DNA of 64,000 bases. It comes from Eubacteriales bacterium SKADARSKE-1 (GTDB taxonomy: Bacteria > Bacillota > Clostridia > Oscillospirales > Acutalibacteraceae). Position numbers and translations under genes: made by a program. Shown piece by piece: positions 15,032 through 24,558 of the stretch; position 1 is the stretch's first letter; every line of letters begins with the position of its first letter. The stretch spans positions 1 to 64,000 of the forward strand of contig JARLUB010000003.1 of NCBI GenBank assembly GCA_030920305.1, given 5' to 3'. Under the pieces are notes generated by a model, which saw nothing but the letters and a program-made list of their open reading frames with translations, was not told the origin of the DNA and did no database searches.

Positions 15032-16849
15032 TTATCTACGTTTCATCTTTTTCATACGTTGCTCTTTATTTAAAGTAATCTTTCTAAGACGTATACTTTG
15101 GGGGGTAACTTCAACTAGTTCATCGTCAGCTATAAATTCTATAGACTGCTCAAGGCTGAGTATGGATGGCGGAGTGAGTTTTAAAGCCTCATCAGACCCA
15201 GCAGCTCTGGTATTTGTTACATGCTTTTTCTTGCACACATTTACAACAATGTCTTCACTTTTTGGGCTAGCTCCAACTATCATGCCTTCGTAAACCGGGG
15301 TACCAGGGCCAACAAAGAGCCGGCCCCTATCTTGTGCTGCAAATAAGCCATAGGCAGTGGTGTCTCCAGCTTCAAAAGCAAGCAAAGAACCTTGGCTTCT
15401 TTGCACTATATCACCTTTATATGGCTCATATCCATCAAAAACGTGGTTCATAATACCGTTGCCATTTGTATCAGTTAAAAATTCAGACCGGTATCCCATT
15501 AAACAGCGAGCTGGAATTTTAAACTCGAGGTGAGTTGTACCGTCGCCCTTCGTTGACATATCAATAAGGTTAGCCTTGCGCCCACCAAGCTTTTCCATAA
15601 CGGCTCCAACATAATTGTCAGGAACTTCAATCATTAATAATTCCATAGGTTCACAAACTTGTCCATCAATATTTTTCATAATAACTTTTGGACGAGAAAC
15701 TTGAAATTCAAAGTTTTGGCGTCGCATAGTTTCTATAAGTATTGAAAGGTGGAGTTCGCCACGACCTGAAACTTTAAAAGTATCAGCAGAATCTGTTTCT
15801 TCAACTTTCATTGCAACGTTGGTTTCAACTTCTTTAAATAACCTGTCGCGAATGTTTCTTGATGTGACAAATTTTCCTTCACGACCCGCAAAAGGGCTGT
15901 TATTGACCATAAATAACATAGAAACAGTAGGTTCATCTATCTTAACAAACGGCAAAGCTTCGATTTTCTCGGGAGAGCAAGCAGTTTCACCAATATTTAA
16001 ATCAGTGATACCAGAAACACTGATTATATCGCCAAGTGCGGCTTTATCTGTTTCAACTCGCTTTAAACCTTCAAATTCATAAATTTTTGTGAGCTTAACG
16101 TTTTTAGTGCTTCCATCAAGGCAGCAAAGAACTGCATTTTGCCCAGCAGTTACAGTTCCTCTTTCAACTCGCCCAATGCCAATTCTTCCAACATATTCGT
16201 CATAATCAATGTTGGAAAAAAGAATTTGAAATGGTTCATTAATTTCACCTTGAGGGCATGGGACTTCACTGATTATTTTTTCAAAAAGTGGGGTCATATT
16301 ATTGCCTTTTTTATTGGGGTCAAGTGTTGCATACCCATCTTTGGCTGATGTATAAATAACCGGAAAATCAAGCTGGTCTTCATGTGCACCAAGTTCAATA
16401 AATAAATCCAAAACTTCATCAACAACTGCAGCTGGTCTAGCACCAGGTCGGTCAATCTTGTTAAGAACGACAATTGGTTTTTTACCAAGATTTAAAGCTT
16501 TTTTTAAAACGAATCTTGTTTGTGGCATGCAGCCTTCAAAAGCATCAACCAACAGCAAAACTCCATCTACCATCATTAAAATTCGTTCAACTTCACCACC
16601 AAAGTCAGCGTGGCCCGGGGTATCTACAATGTTTATTTTTACATCTTTATACATAATAGAAGTATTTTTTGAAAGTATCGTTATACCACGTTCCCGCTCT
16701 AAATCGTTTGAGTCCATTACCCTTTCAGCAACAGCCTCATTTGCTCTAAATATTCCGCTTTGCTTTAACATTTTGTCTACTAATGTTGTTTTCCCATGAT
16801 CAACATGTGCAATAATTGCAATGTTTCTTATATCTTTCCTAAAGCCCAT
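15032..16849 (-). CDS. typA: Ribosome-associated GTPase TypA/BipA
   Basis: 605 residues. The G-domain has G1 AHVDHGKTT, the switch-region RERGITI, G3 DTPGHADFGGEVER and G4 NKIDRPGARP. EF-G-like domains II, III and V follow, then the TypA-specific C-terminal domain. It acts in 50S assembly and stress adaptation. The ribosome binding site aaggaga precedes ATG 16849. A hairpin-rich leader lies just upstream. Confidence 0.97.
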   Translation of the reverse strand: MGFRKDIRNIAIIAHVDHGKTTLVDKMLKQSGIFRANEAVAERVMDSNDLERERGITILSKNTSIMYKDVKINIVDTPGHADFGGEVERILMMVDGVLLLVDAFEGCMPQTRFVLKKALNLGKKPIVVLNKIDRPGARPAAVVDEVLDLFIELGAHEDQLDFPVIYTSAKDGYATLDPNKKGNNMTPLFEKIISEVPCPQGEINEPFQILFSNIDYDEYVGRIGIGRVERGTVTAGQNAVLCCLDGSTKNVKLTKIYEFEGLKRVETDKAALGDIISVSGITDLNIGETACSPEKIEALPFVKIDEPTVSMLFMVNNSPFAGREGKFVTSRNIRDRLFKEVETNVAMKVEETDSADTFKVSGRGELHLSILIETMRRQNFEFQVSRPKVIMKNIDGQVCEPMELLMIEVPDNYVGAVMEKLGGRKANLIDMSTKGDGTTHLEFKIPARCLMGYRSEFLTDTNGNGIMNHVFDGYEPYKGDIVQRSQGSLLAFEAGDTTAYGLFAAQDRGRLFVGPGTPVYEGMIVGASPKSEDIVVNVCKKKHVTNTRAAGSDEALKLTPPSILSLEQSIEFIADDELVEVTPQSIRLRKITLNKEQRMKKMKRR

Positions 16850-16873
16850 AAATAAATTACTTTCTCCTTCCTG

Positions 16874-16965
16874 TTGGGTAAAAACCCAAACGCACTCGAA
16901 GTTGTTCTCCGAGTTTTGGTAGCATTTTTTGCTGCCTTCTTGGCAAAAATTTAATTTACCAAGAA
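16874..16965 (-). promoter_or_regulatory. Four-hairpin 5' leader of typA
   Basis: In transcript order: TTCTTGG/CCAAGAA (16959-16965 with 16937-16943), a 6-bp GGCAGC/GCTACC stem with one mismatch (16931-16936 with 16918-16923), a 7-bp stem (16907-16913 with 16895-16901) and TTGGGT/ACCCAA (16884-16889 with 16874-16879). They follow each other almost without gaps and end about 10 bases before the SD. Not a leader family I recognise; it may be a temperature- or ribosome-sensing control. Confidence 0.45.
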
Positions 16966-17077
16966 AAGTTTTTAATGTTTCATTATAAATAAATTATTTC
17001 ACTGTTGAGCCCTTTGCTTTTAATGTGAGAAAATATTTAATATAATTTCATTATTATGAATTTAGAATAATTCTTTA

Positions 17078-17602
17078 TCAATATGATGTTCTTGCTGCTT
17101 CTTGATTTCGAAGTGGAGCGACAGCTTTTGTTTTTTCTAGATTTACAAGTAAAGTATCAATGCAAAGAGAAATGCAGACACATAAAAGTTCTTTATCTTC
17201 CTCATTTATCTTAAGTTCATAATTGCTTCCAAATTGACTCCATTTCATGCAGTGTGTCATCACAATTGATTTATCAACATTTATTATATCAAAATTGTGC
17301 CAAGGTGCGCAACCATTTAAATACCAGTTAATCCCATTTATATAAAAACCAGGATCTTCTCCTGTTAACTTTCCAATAACTTTTATTTTGCCTTTTTTGC
17401 AGGATACGGTATAAGTGGTAAAGGACATAATATCTCTTTTTCGAATTTTGGCAATTCTTTTATTATTAGTGTCGTAAACATCTAATTTTGCCGCCAAAGA
17501 AGTATATTCTATTGAAACTCTATACCTTATGTTACCAAGTTCATCAAAAATTAAAAATCTTGAAAAGTTAATATCTTTTGAATCTTTTATATATAATTTC
17601 AC
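17078..17602 (-). CDS. LURP-one-related (Tubby-like fold) protein
   Basis: 174 residues. The pattern of repeated beta strands (YIKDSKDINFSRFLIFDELGN, broken here after the first strand, then YDTNNKRIAKIRKR and FTTYTVS) fits the LURP-one-related family, a 12-strand barrel around one helix. The role in bacteria is unclear; binding of phospholipid or a small molecule is suspected. It stands alone between typA and the slt gene. Confidence 0.6.
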   Translation of the reverse strand: MKLYIKDSKDINFSRFLIFDELGNIRYRVSIEYTSLAAKLDVYDTNNKRIAKIRKRDIMSFTTYTVSCKKGKIKVIGKLTGEDPGFYINGINWYLNGCAPWHNFDIINVDKSIVMTHCMKWSQFGSNYELKINEEDKELLCVCISLCIDTLLVNLEKTKAVAPLRNQEAARTSY

Positions 17603-17654
17603 AATTTCACCACTCTCTTTTTTGGCTCTATGTATGAACTGTTATGGTTTCTTT

Positions 17655-18227
17655 TCAATTGTTATAATATAGTTTTTTATACATTTTTTGATTACTTAAA
17701 ACATTTTCTACATAATTTTCAGTTTCAGAATATGGAATACTTTTAAGAGTTTTCCCGTCAAGAGAATAAGTAGGATCTTTGAGCCATTTGTCAGTGGCCC
17801 CCATTCCGGCGTTATACGCACTTAAAATAACCTTTTCATCGCTATACTTCTTTTTTAATATAGATAAGAAATATGTACCGTATTCAATATTGATTTTTGG
17901 GTTTTTTAAATTATTTTCGTCTAAATATACTTTTTTACCAGACTGCCTTTGAAGCCACTCAAAAGTTTCAGGGGTTATTTGCATAAGACCGATAGCGCCG
18001 GCCTTTGAGTTTGCATTTTCCTGAAACTTACTCTCGGCCTTTATAACTGCAAGTACGAGCGGTTCTTCGACATTATGAGTTTTACAAGCTTCTTCAATAA
18101 AGTTTTGATATTTAACCGGGTAAGCTTTTTTTAAGTAAAACTTATATCCCGCAAAAAGCGAAATGCCAACGAGCAACAGTAAAAGTATAGATATTATTAC
18201 TGATAAAATTTTAGGTCTAGGTTTCAT
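17655..18227 (-). CDS. Lytic murein transglycosylase (SLT domain)
   Basis: 190 residues: an N-terminal membrane anchor (about 10-28), then an SLT lysozyme-like domain with the catalytic Glu in VIKAESKF, the AIGLMQITPETF motif, and LSAYNAGMGA. It cleaves the glycan strands of peptidoglycan outside the membrane. It overlaps coaE by 11 bases and ends the prfA-tsaC-coaE-slt operon. Confidence 0.92.
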   Translation of the reverse strand: MKPRPKILSVIISILLLLLVGISLFAGYKFYLKKAYPVKYQNFIEEACKTHNVEEPLVLAVIKAESKFQENANSKAGAIGLMQITPETFEWLQRQSGKKVYLDENNLKNPKINIEYGTYFLSILKKKYSDEKVILSAYNAGMGATDKWLKDPTYSLDGKTLKSIPYSETENYVENVLSNQKMYKKLYYNN

Positions 18228-18852
18228 AGCAGGACTCCTTTAGATGAGAAAAGAGCTTTTTTGTTTCATTTTCGAGCTCTTTTATACTTGAGTTGTTGTC
18301 TAATATATAATCAGAATTTTCAATATAAAAATTATTAGATTTTTGAGATAACATAATTTTGGATGCTAGACTAAGCCCGATGCTATCGCGGGATACAATT
18401 CTGGCCTGTCGCTTTTCTTCATTTGACACAACAGATACTATTATATCACATAATTTATCGCAGTGGCATTCAAATAAAAGTGGTACATCAAGAATAATTG
18501 CATAAGTGTCTGAGTTAGCCTTGAAATCAGATATGAGTTTTTTTAATTCTTCTAAAATAAATGGATGGGTTATTTCGTTTAATTTTCTTGTTTTATCTTT
18601 TGAAGAAAAAGCCAGCTTTGCAAGTTCATGTCGAATTATTTCTCCAGAAGGTTCAACAATGCTCTTACCAAATTCAGCAATTAGTTTTGTTTTGCAGTCG
18701 GGATTGGTTTTAAGGATTTTGTGAGCAACTTTATCAGCATCTATAATTTTATAGTTGCTTTTTTCAAGAAAGTGGCATACAGTACTTTTCCCAGCACCTG
18801 TTGGGCCTGTGAGCCCAATTACAATTGGCTTAGTCAATTTTTTGCACCTCAA
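18217..18852 (-). CDS. coaE: Dephospho-CoA kinase
   Basis: 211 residues. P-loop GLTGPTGAGKST near the start, the DADKVAHKIL motif and the LDVPLLFE segment are family signatures. It performs the last step of coenzyme A synthesis. It overlaps tsaC upstream (23 bases) and slt downstream. The partner step, coaD, lies at 35.2 kb. Confidence 0.95.
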   Translation of the reverse strand: MRCKKLTKPIVIGLTGPTGAGKSTVCHFLEKSNYKIIDADKVAHKILKTNPDCKTKLIAEFGKSIVEPSGEIIRHELAKLAFSSKDKTRKLNEITHPFILEELKKLISDFKANSDTYAIILDVPLLFECHCDKLCDIIVSVVSNEEKRQARIVSRDSIGLSLASKIMLSQKSNNFYIENSDYILDNNSSIKELENETKKLFSHLKESCYET

Positions 18853-19846
18853 ACCCCGCTGCGCGAATTAATCTATTATATAAAGCTAAGCCAACACCTT
18901 GTGGGTTGGGACATCTAGCATACACTGTTTTTATGTTTTTCATAGTATCGATTTTTCTAAGTGCATCAAAAAACAGTTTTGCCATTATTTCATATTCATA
19001 TTCTTTGCCGTAAGTGATAGCTAAAACGTTTAAATCTTTTTCGTCACCCTCATAACAAAGAGCTGCAACTTCTGCAGATGCTTTAGAATTTACATAATTA
19101 ATATATTTATTTCTATTACAATCTAATATTATGATTTTAGCGTTTGGAGCATAGTGCTTATATTTCATCCCAGGCGATGAAGCTATTTGCCCAGCTTTAA
19201 CCCCTTCTAAAACAGCTTTGTCAACCTCTATTTTTCCGATAACTTTTTCAATTTGTTCAACTGTTATTTTGCCAGGGCGAAAAAGCTTTGGGGTGTCTAG
19301 AGCAAAGGTAATTACGGTTGATTCAAGGCCAACTGAGCAATCTCCACCGTCTAATATAGCATCGATTTTTCCATTCATATCGTTAAAAACATGAGAAAAT
19401 TTAGTGGGGCTGGGTTTCCCGGAAATATTAGCAGAAGGAGCTGCTATAGGGACTTTAGAAAGTTTTATTACTTCTCTCATGATAGGATGAGATGGCAGAC
19501 GGATCGCGACAGTATCAAGATTTGCAGTTACAATGTTAGGCACGATTGCGGTTCTTGGTAATATGATAGTTAATGGTCCCGGCCAAAAAACGTCTACTAG
19601 TTTTTTGGCGTTTGTAGGGATTTCTTTAACAAGACTATATATTTCATCAAATTCTGAAATGTGTACGATTAATGGGTTGTCGCTAGGTCTGCCTTTAGCT
19701 TTAAATATTTTTTCTACAGCGCTAGGATCTAATGCGTTAGCGCCAAGACCATACACTGTTTCTGTTGGGAGGGCAACAATTCCACCGGATTTAATTATAT
19801 CTGCTGCTACATTAGTTTGACGTTTTGTTAGTATTTGAGTTTTCAT
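18830..19846 (-). CDS. tsaC: Threonylcarbamoyl-AMP synthase (Sua5/YwlC long form)
   Basis: 338 residues: the YrdC domain (about 1-200) with GGIVALPTETVYGLGANA, the KGRPSDNPLIVHI motif and SANISGKPSPT, then a linker (SPGMKYKHYAP) and a C-terminal Sua5 domain. It makes the TC-AMP used for t6A37 in tRNAs that read ANN codons. It starts at the prfA stop codon, so the two genes are coupled. Confidence 0.96.
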   Translation of the reverse strand: MKTQILTKRQTNVAADIIKSGGIVALPTETVYGLGANALDPSAVEKIFKAKGRPSDNPLIVHISEFDEIYSLVKEIPTNAKKLVDVFWPGPLTIILPRTAIVPNIVTANLDTVAIRLPSHPIMREVIKLSKVPIAAPSANISGKPSPTKFSHVFNDMNGKIDAILDGGDCSVGLESTVITFALDTPKLFRPGKITVEQIEKVIGKIEVDKAVLEGVKAGQIASSPGMKYKHYAPNAKIIILDCNRNKYINYVNSKASAEVAALCYEGDEKDLNVLAITYGKEYEYEIMAKLFFDALRKIDTMKNIKTVYARCPNPQGVGLALYNRLIRAAGFEVQKID

Positions 19847-20929
19847 TTAATTTTCACCGTCAATTGACTTTTGAAGTTTAGCTGCCCTATCTGCCGTAAT
19901 TAGTGCATCTATAACTTCATCGAAGTTCCCATTTAAAATACTTTCAAGTTTATATAAAGTAAGCCCGATCCTGTGATCAGTCATTCGACCTTGTGGATAG
20001 TTATATGTTCTTATTCTCTCGGATCTATCTCCAGTTCCAACTTGTGTACGGCGTTCTTCCGCCATAGCATCGTTTTGTTCACGCGTTTTAGCTTCTAAAA
20101 GGCGTGACTTTAAAACCTTCATTGCTTTATCTTTGTTTTTATATTGACTTCTTTCGTCTTGACATTCAACAACTAATCCAGTTGGCAAATGTGTTATTCT
20201 AATTGCCGATTCTGTTTTGTTTATGTGTTGCCCACCTGCACCACTAGCTCTAAAAGTGTCAATTTGTAAGTCTGCTGGATTAACTTCAATTTCAACATCC
20301 TCAGCTTCTGGCAAAACCGCTACAGTTACAGTTGATGTGTGTATTCTTCCTTGAGCTTCAGTTTCAGGGACTCTTTGAACACGATGAACGCCGCTTTCAT
20401 ATTTAAAACGAGAATAGGCGCCTTTACCTTTTATCATAAAACTTATTTCCTTATAGCCACCAAGTTCAGTTTCATTAGCATTTATAATTTCAGTTTTAAA
20501 GCCTTTCATTTCAGCATACATGCTATACATTCTAAACAATACGCCGGAAAATAAAGCTGCTTCTTCGCCGCCAGCGCCGCCACGAATTTCAACAATAACG
20601 TTTCTATCATCGTTAGGATCCTGCGGTAAAAGTAAGATTTTAAGTTCATCAGAGGCTCTATCTATATTTTCACGTGATTCTTCAATTTCGGCTTCAATCA
20701 TTTCACGAAATTCTTTATCGTGGCCACTTTCATTTAAAAGTTGCTTTGCTTCTTCAAGGTTAGTTTTATATTTTTTATATTCATCGTATTTTTCAACAAT
20801 AGGTGATAAATTTTTTTGTTCTATCATTATGGATTTATATTGATCTTGATCGGATACGATGTTAGGGTCATAAAGTTGCTCATTTAACTCATCATACCGT
20901 TTTTTAAAAATTTCTAATTTATCAAACAA
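19847..20929 (-). CDS. prfA: Peptide chain release factor 1
   Basis: The GGQ loop [16 protein letters not shown] and the [14 protein letters not shown] segment are diagnostic of RF1. A TTG start at 20929 gives 360 residues and the usual MFDKLE beginning, behind a weak SD (aagaagtg). ATG 20947 or an earlier codon would add six or more residues without an SD. It terminates translation at UAA and UAG. First gene of the prfA-tsaC-coaE-slt operon; no prmC methylase gene is next to it. Confidence 0.94.
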   Translation of the reverse strand: MFDKLEIFKKRYDELNEQLYDPNIVSDQDQYKSIMIEQKNLSPIVEKYDEYKKYKTNLEEAKQLLNESGHDKEFREMIEAEIEESRENIDRASDELKILLLPQDPNDDRNVIVEIRGGAGGEEAALFSGVLFRMYSMYAEMKGFKTEIINANETELGGYKEISFMIKGKGAYSRFKYESGVHRVQRVPETEAQGRIHTSTVTVAVLPEAEDVEIEVNPADLQIDTFRASGAGGQHINKTESAIRITHLPTGLVVECQDERSQYKNKDKAMKVLKSRLLEAKTREQNDAMAEERRTQVGTGDRSERIRTYNYPQGRMTDHRIGLTLYKLESILNGNFDEVIDALITADRAAKLQKSIDGEN

Positions 20930-20947
20930 AACAAACACTTCTTTCAT

Positions 20948-21338
20948 CAACATTATAGGCAATGCTTAAAGCCTTTATAATAACAAGCCCGGCTTAATTT
21001 AAATAATTATATCATTTTAGATAATATGGAGCAAATAATTAATTTGACATTTGGTGAATTTAGGCTGGAGAATATTATGTTGTTAGATGTTAATAATTTG
21101 TGAACATGTTACTAAATATTAAAAATAAATATGTGCGGCCTTAAACTTAAGATAAAGAATCACTTAGTGTAATAAGGAGTAAAGAGTTGTAGGCATTTTT
21201 TATAATTATAGATACCCAAAGTGAAATATTAACAAATTGTAAAAAGAGTATCTTTTGGCTTAAAATTTCTTTTTTAGAATAATAAACGGGAAAAGCTATG
21301 CTACAATAAAAATAACATAAAAAAAGGAGAGATATTTT
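20948..21338. other. Intergenic region between prfA and the exported-protein gene
   Basis: Divergent genes share this AT-rich stretch of about 390 bases. I see no gene or RNA fold; the only clear site is the SD aaaggagag just before 21339. Confidence 0.5.
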
Positions 21339-22451
21339 ATGAAAATGAAAAAGCTTTTATCATCTATTTTAGCAATATCTTTTGTTGGAAGCATGGTTGG
21401 AAGTTCTGCTTGCTTTGCGCATTCAACAACAGCTGCTGAATTAGAGGCACAACAGACTGGAGCGAGAATCACTGAGTATACCAATGTTGATCCATATGCA
21501 AATGCAAGTGCACCGACTATGGAAGTTGCTCAATTAAATCCACCTATCTATGAAGAAGCTTTTCCTGAACCAAGTGCGCCGCCCATGGAAGAATTTGTTG
21601 AACCACAAGTGGGGCTTCCAAAATGGACTGGAGAAGGACAACCTCGATACCCTGATTTATATGATATGACTGAAACAGAACAAGTCAAATCAGAAACTTA
21701 TAAAAGTTCTACAACACCGCAAGAACAAATAGTTGTTGAGGAAAAATTAGAAGTCCAACAAAAACAAAGTGACACTAAAAGTGAAGAAGTAATACCAAAT
21801 TGTACCGTAGATGCACCTGAAGTAAAAGAAGAACCAAGCTTTTTTTCTAGAATTAAAAGTGGGTGCATATCAGTTGCAAAAACAGTAAAAAATGTGGCAA
21901 CAGGTGTTGCTAGTGCTACAAAAACCACAGTAAATGCAGTTTCAAGTGCTGCAAATACAACATTAAATGTAGCGGCAATTGGATCCGCTGTAGTAGGAGT
22001 TTATGGCCTTTACGGAATAGGCAATGCAATAAGTTCTCACCCTAATGCAGCTATGGCTGCTGGAGTTATAGCAGCAAGTACAGCCGTAATGGGAAGTGTA
22101 GGAAGTTTTGTAGAAAACGTGCAAAACGAATGGCATCAGTTTAAAACTGGTTCTGATTTGCCAGAAGTGGCGCAGAAAAAACGCTACCAAAGATTTAAAA
22201 GCAATATAATTGCTCCAGCTATTAAGCTTGCAGGAGCGCTAGCATTCGCTACTGGATTGTATGTTGCACCTGTCGCTACACTTAAATTTGCATCTCCGGT
22301 AATTGCAAGGGCAGTTGTAAAAAATAGACTTGACAAGCATTGTGGAAAAGGAAATATAAATTCAGTTATAGCTACAGCATTAGGTTTAGGCGTCGGAATT
22401 GTTGTTGGGCCAATCTCTACATGTATAGCAGTTATAGAAAGATTAAAATGA
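21339..22451 (+). CDS. Exported protein with Pro-rich late-domain-like motifs and hydrophobic hairpins
   Basis: 370 residues. Sec signal peptide (about 1-27, cleavage near CFAHS). A Pro/Glu-rich segment (about 50-115) contains PPIY at 68-71, PSAP at 78-81 and YPDL at 104-107, with a degenerate internal repeat (ASAPTMEV and PSAPPMEE). An acidic Gln/Glu-rich linker follows, then a Ser/Thr/Ala-rich helix, and three or four Gly/Ala-rich hydrophobic helices (about 205-255, 290-325, 345-365). No catalytic motif or known domain is recognised. The three short motifs match the sequences that recruit NEDD4-type ligases, TSG101 and ALIX in eukaryotes; whether that is meaningful is open. Confidence 0.75.
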   Translation: MKMKKLLSSILAISFVGSMVGSSACFAHSTTAAELEAQQTGARITEYTNVDPYANASAPTMEVAQLNPPIYEEAFPEPSAPPMEEFVEPQVGLPKWTGEGQPRYPDLYDMTETEQVKSETYKSSTTPQEQIVVEEKLEVQQKQSDTKSEEVIPNCTVDAPEVKEEPSFFSRIKSGCISVAKTVKNVATGVASATKTTVNAVSSAANTTLNVAAIGSAVVGVYGLYGIGNAISSHPNAAMAAGVIAASTAVMGSVGSFVENVQNEWHQFKTGSDLPEVAQKKRYQRFKSNIIAPAIKLAGALAFATGLYVAPVATLKFASPVIARAVVKNRLDKHCGKGNINSVIATALGLGVGIVVGPISTCIAVIERLK

Positions 22452-22667
22452 GTGCTTGCTGATTCAGTAGTTTATAAATTATTTGGCATATAAAAAGTTA
22501 TTAGAGTCAAGGTTGGGTTAATTTTAAACAAAAAATGTAGGTAGATTAGATTTATCCTCAATCTTTTTACAAAAATATCAGTTTTTTCTATAAAAGAAAA
22601 ATTATTTATTATTAAAGTGATAAAATATATATTGTTGATATTTGTTTGACAGAAAGAGGTACTTATT

Positions 22668-23420
22668 ATGAAAAAATTTATAGCGATCATTTTGGCAGTT
22701 ATCATGGTTTTACCTTTTGGAGCAATGTCTTGTTTTGCAGCAGGGTCAAATGATACTCAATGTCAAGTACAAACTGATAAAAATGGAGTTTTTTACATTA
22801 ATGTTTATACTGATGAAAAAAAGCAAAAACCCAGTGAGGTAAATTTATATAGTGAGTTTAGGTTTTTGCTATGTGTAGCTCTATTGGGGGCTACAGCATA
22901 TTACGTAAGTGGTCCTTTAATTCGGCTGAAAAACGCCACAGAATCAGGTTGGCATGCAGCTGGAAATGGTAGCAGAAATATCATTGATCTTGTCACAAAA
23001 GTTTCTAATTCCTTTAAGCTCGGTGGTGCTTATGTTTCAGACTTTATTAATAGAAATTCGTTGCCTCCAGGTGAAAAAACACAGGTAGAATTTGTTCAGG
23101 AGAAAATTGCTAATATTAATCCGCAAGATTTGACAGATACTGAAGCTATAAAAGAAGTTGTAAGCCCCTTTGCAGATGTAGGAGCTGGTGCAGGGGCAGT
23201 AATAGCAGGAGGAGGATCAATTGTCGCTCTTAAAAATGGGCAATTGGCCAAAACTGGAATTTTGGCTACAGTGGCTACAGGACTAGGACTATATACATTG
23301 GTGCAGAATCAAGCAATAGGGTTTGTAACAACAGCAGGTACGTTTTTACTTATGACAGCGCCGAAAATATTGGGGGCATTGCGAGGAGGAGCGCCGGCAG
23401 CAGTGACGGGAACGCCATGA
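22668..23420 (+). CDS. Exported hydrophobic membrane protein, unknown
   Basis: 250 residues with a Sec signal peptide (cleavage near CFAAG), a hydrophobic helix (about 64-85), a polar middle part and a long Gly/Ala-rich hydrophobic tail of two or three helices (about 170-235). Same broad design as the gene before it, which it follows by about 215 bases; probably a separate transcript ending at the strong terminator downstream. No family recognised. Confidence 0.7.
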   Translation: MKKFIAIILAVIMVLPFGAMSCFAAGSNDTQCQVQTDKNGVFYINVYTDEKKQKPSEVNLYSEFRFLLCVALLGATAYYVSGPLIRLKNATESGWHAAGNGSRNIIDLVTKVSNSFKLGGAYVSDFINRNSLPPGEKTQVEFVQEKIANINPQDLTDTEAIKEVVSPFADVGAGAGAVIAGGGSIVALKNGQLAKTGILATVATGLGLYTLVQNQAIGFVTTAGTFLLMTAPKILGALRGGAPAAVTGTP

Positions 23421-23517
23421 TGAGCGCAATCGTGTTACACATAAAAACTGTTAGGCGGGCATTGTGAGTGATAGTAAAACGCGGGAATAACATCTAATAT
23501 ATAGTTTTAATTAAAAT

Positions 23518-23552
23518 AAAAATTGCAGTCAATTAGATTGACTGCAATTTTT
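23518..23552 (+). terminator. Terminator after the exported-protein gene
   Basis: A perfect 15-bp stem (23518-23532 with 23538-23552), 5-base loop and T-run. Confidence 0.8.
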
Positions 23553-23657
23553 TAGTGTAAAGAAAAGCTTTACATTTTTGATCCCACATTTTACATTATA
23601 TATATTCCCCTTATTTGAAAAAACTTATTTTATAAGTATATAATATGGGGGATTTTT

Positions 23658-23822
23658 ATGAATAAACAAACTGCATGGAAAAGGTTCAAAAATACTGGAA
23701 AAGTTTTGGACTATTTAAATTATATAAAGTTAAAAAATGATTGTTCCGTAGAATTTGGAGAGGATAAAGCCTATGAAATTGGATGTAGACGGCATAATAA
23801 TAATGGAGAAAAACATTTCTGA
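23658..23822 (+). CDS. yqzL: YqzL-like small protein upstream of recO
   Basis: 54 residues from ATG 23658, with gggggat upstream. The stretch TAWKRFKNTGKVLDYLNY fits the YqzL family (AWK-x-F-x-x-TG-x-x-x-x-YL), which sits before recO across Firmicutes. It overlaps the recO start by 50 bases. Function unknown. The C-terminal 20 residues, read in the overlap, are not family-like. Confidence 0.65.
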   Translation: MNKQTAWKRFKNTGKVLDYLNYIKLKNDCSVEFGEDKAYEIGCRRHNNNGEKHF

Positions 23823-24513
23823 TAGTGATAAATTAATAACCATTCTTACAAGAAAAAAAGGTGTTATTAGAGCTTTTGTAAAAAACGCAAAAAATATAAA
23901 AAATAAAAATTTTTCAGCAATTCAGCTTTTTGCTTATTCCGACTTTAGTATATATAAAGGCCGGGATAAATACATAATAAATGAAGCAAGTTTAAAAAAT
24001 TGTTTTTGGGATTTGCGAACTGATATAAAGAAGGTTGCTTTGGCGCAATACTTTTGCGAGATCATTTTAAATTTAGTTGAAGAAAATTGTGAGTCTGAAA
24101 ATATATTGCGTCTTATGTTAAATTCTCTTTATTATCTTGCTAATGGCCATTTAGATAATAGACTTATAAAATCTGTTTTTGAGCTGAGAATACTTTCTAT
24201 GTCTGGATATATGCCAGATTTAATGTGTTGTAGAACTTGTAAAAGGTATAATAATTTCAAAATGTATTTTGATATGATTAGAGGTCAATTGGTGTGTGAA
24301 GATTGCCTGGAAGACATGCAGAATAAATATGAATTGCAAGGTGGAGTTTTATCGGCACTTAGATATATTGTGTATTCTGATTTTAATAAAATGTTTTCAT
24401 TTGATTTGGAGGATAAGTACAAAAATGCTTTGGCTTTGATTACAGAGAAATATTTACTTAGGCACGTTGACCGAAAAATATGTACTCTAGACTTTTATAA
24501 GAAAGTTATGTAA
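23773..24513 (+). CDS. recO: DNA repair protein RecO
   Basis: 246 residues from ATG 23773, with SD ggagagga at 23757-23764; earlier in-frame codons are less likely. It has an N-terminal OB-fold (DVDGIIIMEKNISDSDKL, then GVIRAFVKNAKN) and a C-terminal helical domain with a zinc-site Cys cluster, CCRTC and CEDC. It loads RecA on SSB-coated DNA together with RecR. Confidence 0.92.
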   Translation: MKLDVDGIIIMEKNISDSDKLITILTRKKGVIRAFVKNAKNIKNKNFSAIQLFAYSDFSIYKGRDKYIINEASLKNCFWDLRTDIKKVALAQYFCEIILNLVEENCESENILRLMLNSLYYLANGHLDNRLIKSVFELRILSMSGYMPDLMCCRTCKRYNNFKMYFDMIRGQLVCEDCLEDMQNKYELQGGVLSALRYIVYSDFNKMFSFDLEDKYKNALALITEKYLLRHVDRKICTLDFYKKVM

Positions 24514-24558
24514 TATTTAGTAAAAAGTTAAATTAGTTTACAAAGGATGTATATCTTC

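Noticed and set aside
16874..16965. T-box or known riboswitch before typA
   Set aside because: No T-box sequence (TGGNACC in an antiterminator) and no riboswitch core that I recognise.
21698..22190. Minus-strand open frames inside the late-domain-motif gene
   Set aside because: Shadows of the plus-strand gene, which has a signal peptide, a good SD and regular codon use.
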